Positions 58,951 to 64,000 of a stretch of DNA of 64,000 bases are shown here, piece after piece. Under the pieces are notes generated by a model. The model saw only the letters and a list, made by a program, of their open reading frames with translations, was not told the origin of the DNA and ran no database searches. The stretch is from Rhodospirillum rubrum ATCC 11170 (GTDB taxonomy: Bacteria > Pseudomonadota > Alphaproteobacteria > Rhodospirillales > Rhodospirillaceae), in NCBI RefSeq assembly GCF_000013085.1, contig NC_007643.1, positions 257,001 to 321,000 of the forward strand, written 5' to 3'. The translations under genes and the position numbers were made by a program. Position 1 is the stretch's first letter; the number at the start of each line of letters is the position of its first letter.

Positions 58951-59932
58951 GCCCCGCCCCGCGCCCACTTCACGCCCCCTCGGCCAGCCCTTCGATTTGA
59001 CGGGCAAGCGCGTTTGGGTCGCCGGTCATCGGGGACTGGTGGGCGGCGCGGTCGTGCGCCGTTTGGCGCGCGAGGACTGCGCGGTGCTCTGCGTCGGTCG
59101 CGAGGACCTCGATCTAACCCGCCAACAGGCGGTCGAGGCGTGGATGGAGGCCAATCGGCCCGATGCGGTGGTGATGGCCGCCGCCCTGGTTGGCGGCATC
59201 AAGGCCAATGATCGGCGCTCGGCCGAATTCATCCACCAGAATCTGGCGGTTCAGACCAATATCATCCATGCCGCTTGGCAAGCCGGCGTGGGCAAGGTTC
59301 TGTTCCTGGGATCGTCGTGCATCTATCCGCGCGATGTCGCCCAGCCGATGCGCGAGGACGCCCTGCTCAGCGGGCCGCTCGAACCGACCAACCAGTGGTA
59401 CGCCATCGCCAAGATCGCCGGCATCCGCATGGCCCAGGCCTATCGCCGCCAATATGGCTGCGATTACATCTCGGCGATGCCGACCAATCTTTATGGTCCG
59501 GGCGACAACTTCGATCTTGATGGCGGGCATGTGCTGCCCGCGCTGCTGCGCAAGATCCACGAAGCCAAGGTCGAGGGCCGGGGCGAGGTGGTGCTGTGGG
59601 GCAGCGGCGCCCCCTTGCGCGAATTCCTCTATGTCGATGATCTGGCCGATGCCCTGGTCTTCCTGCTCAAGGCGTATTCGGCCGATGATCACATCAACGT
59701 CGGCAGCGGCGAGGAAATCACCATCAAGGCCCTGGCCGAGACCATCGCTGGGGTGGTGGGCTATGAGGGGCGGTTCGTTTTCGATACCACCATGCCCGAT
59801 GGCACGCCGCGTAAGTTGATGGACAGCGGCCGCCTTGCCGCCTTGGGCTGGCGACCGGCGACCGACCTGCGCAGCGGCATCGCCGCCACCTATCGCTGGT
59901 TCCTCGACAACGCCGAGCGGCTGCGTCAATAA
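58943..59932 (+). CDS. fcl: GDP-L-fucose synthase
   Basis: 329 residues, short-chain dehydrogenase/epimerase. [36 protein letters not shown], and [20 protein letters not shown] with the Tyr-Lys pair; later [12 protein letters not shown]. It epimerises and reduces the Gmd product to GDP-L-fucose. The first 14 residues are an extension before the Rossmann start. ATG at 58943 overlaps the gmd stop by 8 bp, so translation is coupled. A long palindrome follows its stop. Confidence 0.96.
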   Translation: MTEPRPAPTSRPLGQPFDLTGKRVWVAGHRGLVGGAVVRRLAREDCAVLCVGREDLDLTRQQAVEAWMEANRPDAVVMAAALVGGIKANDRRSAEFIHQNLAVQTNIIHAAWQAGVGKVLFLGSSCIYPRDVAQPMREDALLSGPLEPTNQWYAIAKIAGIRMAQAYRRQYGCDYISAMPTNLYGPGDNFDLDGGHVLPALLRKIHEAKVEGRGEVVLWGSGAPLREFLYVDDLADALVFLLKAYSADDHINVGSGEEITIKALAETIAGVVGYEGRFVFDTTMPDGTPRKLMDSGRLAALGWRPATDLRSGIAATYRWFLDNAERLRQ

Positions 59933-59940
59933 GGGTTCCC

Positions 59941-60066
59941 AGAGCGGGATGGCGAAAAGTGTGCGCGGTTTTCGCCTAAAATCCCGCTCTAACATTTAGA
60001 TTTAGATCAGGATTCAGATTTCAGGTCGATCAGACCTGAAATCATCCTGATCTAGCGGTTTTTTTT
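59941..60066. repeat. Composite palindromic intergenic element
   Basis: Two adjacent hairpins. The first: AGAGCGGGAT / ATCCCGCTCT (59941-59950, 59981-59990) enclosing GGCGAAAA / TTTTCGCC. The second: AGATCAGGAT / ATCCTGATCT (60004-60013, 60044-60053) enclosing an 11-bp GATTTCAGGTC / GACCTGAAATC stem. Eight T follow at 60059-60066, so it can terminate fcl. The composition resembles dispersed palindromic repeats I know from alphaproteobacterial genomes. Confidence 0.8.
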
Positions 60067-60085
60067 GACCAAGGACGTTTTTTAA

Positions 60086-60742
60086 GTGGGTTTTTTGCGG
60101 AAGTCTGGCGGAATGGCGGCGCTTCTGGCCCTGCCCCTCGCCGCCTGTTCAAGCGAACACCAAAGCCTGTCGGCGAAATCGGCCGAGGAACAGCTTCTGA
60201 TCGCCGTGGCCAGCGACCGGGCGGCCGAGGCCCTGGCCCGCGCCTTGCCCGATCAGGGGGCGGTCTTCATCGATCCGATCAATTTCGAAGGCGTCGAAGG
60301 CAAATACGCCATTGGCGCCATTCGCGAATCCCTGGCGCGGCGCGGCATGCGGCTGGCGAGTGACCGCGCCCAGGCCGATCGGGTGATCGAGGTGCGCACC
60401 GGCGCCATGGCGGTGGAGGGGAGCGATCTGCTGTTTGGCGTTCCCGGGCTGAGCGCCCCGGTTCCCTTGGCCGGCGCCCTGGAAACCCCCGAAGTCGCCC
60501 TCTTCAAAAAGGAAACGATGCAGGGCATGACCCGCTTGACGGCGGCCAGCTTCGATCGGCAAAGCGGCGCCCTGACCGGGGCCACCGGTCCGCGCTTTGG
60601 CTTTTCCCACAAGACGAAATGGACGGCTTTGCTGGTGTTCACCTGGCAATCAAGCGATCTGCTGGCCAAGGACTGGGCGGGAGACGCCGTGGAAAGCAAA
60701 TCGATCGTCGCGCCGGAAATCCGGTTGGAGCGCACGAAGTGA
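60086..60742 (+). CDS. Putative lipoprotein, unknown
   Basis: 218 residues. GTG start; signal peptide ending in the lipobox LPLAAC (Cys at about 21). The mature part has QLLIAVASDRAAEALARALP, DPINFEGVEGKYAIGAIRESLARRG and ADRVIEVRTGAMAVEGSD, a compact alpha/beta pattern. No family recognised. It probably sits in the inner leaflet of the outer membrane. The acetyltransferase starts within its stop codon (GTGA overlap). Confidence 0.72.
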   Translation: MGFLRKSGGMAALLALPLAACSSEHQSLSAKSAEEQLLIAVASDRAAEALARALPDQGAVFIDPINFEGVEGKYAIGAIRESLARRGMRLASDRAQADRVIEVRTGAMAVEGSDLLFGVPGLSAPVPLAGALETPEVALFKKETMQGMTRLTAASFDRQSGALTGATGPRFGFSHKTKWTALLVFTWQSSDLLAKDWAGDAVESKSIVAPEIRLERTK

Positions 60743-61245
60743 TCGCGCCCAATCCCTGGCGGGCGATGACGGCCCAGGATCTCGCCCTGACCTATCCCTT
60801 GGGCGAAGAGATCCACAGCGGCTTTCCCGAAAGCCCCGCAGTCCAGCCCGAGCGCTTGGCGCTGTTTCCCGCCGGCTGCCGGGTGGCCGAGGACGCGAAA
60901 GGGACGCTTTTGGGCTATTGCATCAGCCATCCCGGGGTGAGCGGCCGGCCCCCCGCCCTTGACAGTTTGCTGGGCGGCCTGCCCGCCGGGGCGGATTGCC
61001 TTTATATCCATGATGTCTGCCTGCGGCGCGAAGCGCGTGGGCAAGGGTTGGTCGGCCTTTTGCTGGGCGCTTTGGCCGATCTCGCCCGCGACCACGGCCT
61101 GGGCGCCCTGGCCCTGACCGCCGTGGGCGGGGCCGATGGCGTGTGGCGGCGCCATGGCTTCACCGATCAGCCGATCGACGCCGCGTTGCGGGCCAAACTG
61201 GCCAGCTATCGCGGCATCGCCTTGCCGATGGTGCGGCGGCTGTAA
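60739..61245 (+). CDS. GNAT-family N-acetyltransferase
   Basis: 168 residues. GNAT core: YIHDVCLRREARGQGLVGLLL (motif A, RxxGxG) and LGALALTAVGGADGVWRRHGF. It transfers an acetyl group from acetyl-CoA to an unknown amine. The start GTG at 60739 overlaps the lipoprotein stop by 4 bp; an ATG at 60766 is the alternative and also keeps the fold. It leads into the DUF898 gene 70 bp downstream. Confidence 0.82.
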   Translation: MIAPNPWRAMTAQDLALTYPLGEEIHSGFPESPAVQPERLALFPAGCRVAEDAKGTLLGYCISHPGVSGRPPALDSLLGGLPAGADCLYIHDVCLRREARGQGLVGLLLGALADLARDHGLGALALTAVGGADGVWRRHGFTDQPIDAALRAKLASYRGIALPMVRRL

Positions 61246-61315
61246 GCCCCGCTTCCCGTGGGATGAGCCGAAAGGCTATGATGGCGCCTTCCGCCATCCC
61301 GCCAAGGACGCTCCC

Positions 61316-62392
61316 ATGAAGGATTTCGCCGGACCCGGCCCGGTCCCTCCCGCTCCGTCCGGCGCGCCGCTTCCGGTGGTTTTCACCGGCACGGCGCGCG
61401 CTTATTTTCGCATCTGGTTGGTCAATCTGCTGCTGAGCCTAGCGACGATCGGCATCTGGTCGGCCTGGGCCAAGGTGCGGCGGCGGCGCTATTTCCTGGG
61501 CAACACCCAGGTTGGCGGCGCGACCTTCGAGTATCTGGCCACCGGGCTGACCCTACTCAAGGGGCGCTTGATCGTGGTCGCCGCCCTGGCGCTTTACGCC
61601 GGGCTCCAGGCCATCGAGCCGCGCGTTTCGTGGCTGCTTGGTCTTGGCTACGTCGTCGTCCTGCCCTGGCTGATCGTGCGCTCCCTGGCCTTCAACGCCC
61701 GCAACACCCAATGGTGCGCCGTGCGCTTCGGCTTTCGGGCGCGCTGGTGGGATGGCTTCGTCGCCGCCATCGCCATGCCGTTCCTGGCGCTGATCTCGCT
61801 TGGCCTGCTGCTGCCGGTCAGTACCCGGCGGACGGCGACCTTCTGGGTCAATGGCCATCGCCTGGGAGCGGCGGCGTTTTCCAGCGCTCCCCCTTTGGCG
61901 CCGCTGTACCGTGCCCTGGGTCTGGCTTTGGCGGTTTTCATGGGGATGACGGCTTTGGCCGGCGGCGCGGTGTGGGGGGGCGCCCTGGCGCTGGCCCTGG
62001 CCCCGGGCGAAACGGGGCTCGCCCTCAACACCCTGCCCTTGGTCGGGCTGCTGGTGATCTTCCCGGCTTTCCTTTTCGCCGGCGCCTTGTACCGCGCCCG
62101 GCTGCGCAACACCGTTCTTGGCGCGATGACGCTTGAGGGCGGTCACCGCTTCCGCTCGACCCTGTCGGCGCCGCGCTTCGCCTGGATCGTGTTGTCGAAC
62201 ATGGTGGTGACCGTGCTCAGCCTTGGTCTGGCCCATCCCTGGGCGGCGATCCGCCTGTGGCGCTATCAATGCGCCTGCCTGACGGTGATCCCGGCCGGAC
62301 CGCTGGACGCCTTCATCGAGGCCCGTCAGGCCGAGGGGAATGTCATCGCCTCGGAATTCTCCGATCTTGAAGGCTTCGAGGTCGGGCTGTGA
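61316..62392 (+). CDS. DUF898 (YjgN-like) membrane protein
   Basis: 358 residues with several membrane helices. The family pattern is plain: VFTGTARAYFRIWLVNLLLSLATIGIWSAWAKVRRRRYF, then VGGATFEYLATGL, and later ARLRNTVLGAMTLEGGHRF. YjgN-type proteins have no known function. Start at MKDFAGPGP (61316). Its stop overlaps the M48 gene start (GTGA, 62389-62392), a conserved pairing as I recall: YjgN-like proteins are often followed by an M48 peptidase. Confidence 0.88.
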   Translation: MKDFAGPGPVPPAPSGAPLPVVFTGTARAYFRIWLVNLLLSLATIGIWSAWAKVRRRRYFLGNTQVGGATFEYLATGLTLLKGRLIVVAALALYAGLQAIEPRVSWLLGLGYVVVLPWLIVRSLAFNARNTQWCAVRFGFRARWWDGFVAAIAMPFLALISLGLLLPVSTRRTATFWVNGHRLGAAAFSSAPPLAPLYRALGLALAVFMGMTALAGGAVWGGALALALAPGETGLALNTLPLVGLLVIFPAFLFAGALYRARLRNTVLGAMTLEGGHRFRSTLSAPRFAWIVLSNMVVTVLSLGLAHPWAAIRLWRYQCACLTVIPAGPLDAFIEARQAEGNVIASEFSDLEGFEVGL

Positions 62393-63447
62393 CCCCCGGG
62401 GCGGCCCCGGTCGTTCACGGCACCCTGATCGAGGCCGGACGCTCGCGCGGCGCGGCGGCCACCTTGGAACCTGTGGCGGGGATGGCGCCGGCGGCCGGTC
62501 TGCTGCGCCTGTGCCGGGACGGGGTGGTGGAAACCATCGCCGCCCACAGCCTGACGGCCAGCCCGCCCTTGGCCGGGGTTCCCCGGCGGCTGGTGCTTGA
62601 GGATGGGCGGGTGTTCATCAGCCCCGATAACGCGGCGGTCACGGCGCTGCTGCGCGCCGTGGGCGTCCGGCCGCCGGGGGGCTGGATCGCCGCCCTCGAA
62701 CGGCTTCACCCCCGGCTGATCGGCCTTCTCGCCGTCGTGCTGGTGGTCGTGGTCCTGTCGCTGCGCTGGGGGGTGCCGCTGGCCGCCGATGCCGCGGCGT
62801 CTTTGGTTCCCGCTTCGGTCGAGCGCCTGATCGGCGCCCAGGCCTTCGCCGTGCTTGATGGCTCCGTCTTGGAGCCGACCACGGTGGCGGCGGTCCGTCA
62901 GGACCGCCTGCGCGCCCGCTTCGCCGATCTGACCAAAGCGGCCGGCCTGTCCGCCGGCGTCGCCCTGGAATTCCGCCAGGGAGGACCCTTTGGCGCCAAC
63001 GCCATCGCCCTGCCCGGGGGGCCGGTGGTGGTGACCGACGAACTTCTGGCGCTGGCCGGCGAGGGCGACGACGAGGCGGTGGTCGGTGTCCTCGCCCATG
63101 AAATCGGCCATCTGGTCGGCCGTCACGGGGTGAAGCGCCTGATCCGGGCCGCCGGATTGACGATGATCGCGACGCTTGCCGTTGGCGATATGGGCGATCT
63201 GGTCAGCGAAGCCGCGGCCTATCCGGTCTTGCTGCTTGATCGCGGTTATAGCCGGAGCTTCGAGCGCGAAGCCGATTCCTACGCCATCGCCCTGCTGACC
63301 CGCAGCGGCGGCGACCCCGCCTCCCTGGCCCGTGCTTTGGCTCGTCTTGCCGACTTGTGCGGCGCGACTTGCACGCGCGGCGGCTGGTTGGCCAGCCATC
63401 CCCCGCTCAACGAGCGCATCCGCGACATTAACGAACCCACCCGCTGA
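62389..63447 (+). CDS. M48-family membrane metallopeptidase
   Basis: 352 residues. N-terminal DUF-like beta domain (1-95), a transmembrane helix at about 108-126 (LIGLLAVVLVVVVLSL), then the catalytic part with zinc motif VLAHEIGHLVGRHG (HEIGH about 238-242) and the downstream Glu in READSYAIALL. It is similar in layout to HtpX-like or Oma1-like proteases and should face the periplasm. Start GTG at 62389 overlaps the DUF898 stop; no other start fits the N-terminus better. Confidence 0.9.
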   Translation: MTPGAAPVVHGTLIEAGRSRGAAATLEPVAGMAPAAGLLRLCRDGVVETIAAHSLTASPPLAGVPRRLVLEDGRVFISPDNAAVTALLRAVGVRPPGGWIAALERLHPRLIGLLAVVLVVVVLSLRWGVPLAADAAASLVPASVERLIGAQAFAVLDGSVLEPTTVAAVRQDRLRARFADLTKAAGLSAGVALEFRQGGPFGANAIALPGGPVVVTDELLALAGEGDDEAVVGVLAHEIGHLVGRHGVKRLIRAAGLTMIATLAVGDMGDLVSEAAAYPVLLLDRGYSRSFEREADSYAIALLTRSGGDPASLARALARLADLCGATCTRGGWLASHPPLNERIRDINEPTR

Positions 63448-63538
63448 GAGTCCTTGTCGTGGCGTTGGACTTTTATTAAGGCTTGTGGCGTTCTTGTGTT
63501 TATTGGGACGAATAAAAACCACATCGGAGGACGTTTCA

Positions 63539-64000
63539 ATGGGGAAGCCCGTGTCCATGCTGGGCTGGCTGGCAACCGCTGTTCTGGGAGCGATCGCCCT
63601 CGGCGTCGTTGCTTTGCAGCGGGGGGAAAGCATCAACGCCATTTGGCTGGTGATCGCCGCCGTCTGTACCTACTTCATCGCCTATCGCTTCTACGGACTG
63701 TTCATCGCCAAGCGTGTTTTGGGCGTTGACGCCAATCGTCAGACGCCCGCCGTCCGCCGCAACGACGGCCTGGATTACGTGCCGACGAACCGCTACGTGT
63801 TGTTTGGCCACCATTTCGCCGCCATTGCCGGCGCCGGTCCGCTGGTTGGTCCGGTGCTTGCCGCGCAGATGGGCTATATGCCCGGAACCTTGTGGATCCT
63901 GGCCGGCGTGGTCTTCGCCGGCGCCGTCCAGGACTCGATGGTGCTGTTCTGCTCGACCCGGCGCGACGGTCGGTCGCTGGGCGACATGATCCGTACCGAA
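63539..64000 (+). CDS. cstA: Carbon starvation protein CstA, N-terminal part (3' truncated)
   Basis: 154 codons are visible before the window ends. The N-terminus has the CstA pattern: hydrophobic helices, YRFYGLFIAKRVLG, DYVPTNRYVLFGHHFAAIAGAGPLVGPVLAAQMG and STRRDGRSLGDMI. CstA and its relative BtsT are pyruvate/H+ (and possibly peptide) transporters induced on carbon limitation. GGAGGACG precedes the ATG. The 91-bp leader holds two copies of GTGGCGTT followed by TTTATT, possible regulator sites. Confidence 0.93.
   Translation, partial: MGKPVSMLGWLATAVLGAIALGVVALQRGESINAIWLVIAAVCTYFIAYRFYGLFIAKRVLGVDANRQTPAVRRNDGLDYVPTNRYVLFGHHFAAIAGAGPLVGPVLAAQMGYMPGTLWILAGVVFAGAVQDSMVLFCSTRRDGRSLGDMIRTE

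Overview
The window is GC-rich and densely coded. It reads like a chromosome segment of an alphaproteobacterium of the Rhodospirillum type. This is inferred from gene content (malyl-CoA lyase, CobT, DUF1491, a CheZ-like phosphatase, TIGR02302/DUF4175) and codon use, not from a database match. Both edges cut genes: cobT at the left and cstA at the right.

Layout. 1-5.5 kb: the cobT end, a SWIM-SNF2 helicase and a LigB-type dioxygenase. 5.7-8.7 kb: rpmB, then a motility-flavoured operon (2-TM Pro-rich protein, small basic protein, CheZ-like phosphatase). 9-14.5 kb: Nudix protein, DMT exporter divergent from an Lrp regulator, malyl-CoA lyase, accA (with a 13-bp tandem-repeat leader) and a DUF2892 protein. 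14.5-19.6 kb: an unknown protein ending in a FliM-like motif, the gap-pgk glycolytic pair with two clear terminators, and a two-domain PPK2 enzyme. 19.6-31 kb: EpmB-type aminomutase coupled to an HD hydrolase, MFS transporter, DUF1491 coupled to a Tat-exported class A beta-lactamase, GT4 glycosyltransferase, asparagine synthetase, a lipoprotein and a TIGR02302 membrane protein.

31.1-33.0 kb holds a two-gene cassette whose larger protein looks like an ImmA/IrrE protein with a destroyed HExxH zinc motif. secA follows, then a fluoride riboswitch with terminator controlling crcB and DUF190, a YjfB-like motility peptide and a Nudix hydrolase. 38.2-44.1 kb is a Type III-like restriction-modification pair (res then mod). 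The target-recognition part of mod is strikingly AT-rich, so it is probably a swapped module.

44.5-50 kb is housekeeping: an RsmB-like methyltransferase, guaB, rlmE, a Ppx/GppA phosphatase and tRNA-Gln(CUG). 50.3-57.6 kb is a complete pentitol/xylose-type catabolic operon on the minus strand: polyol dehydrogenase, AraC regulator, xylulokinase, ABC ATPase, permease and binding protein, ended by a strong bidirectional terminator. 57.9-60 kb makes GDP-L-fucose (gmd, fcl) and ends in a long composite palindrome. 60-64 kb: a lipoprotein, GNAT, DUF898 and M48 protease coupled by 4-bp overlaps or short gaps, then cstA.

The least explained items are the pseudo-ImmA two-gene cassette, the FliM-like EID motifs in two non-FliM proteins, the accA 13-bp repeats and the long C-tracts opening the HD and EpmB genes. 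No CRISPR array, transposase or prophage was seen.
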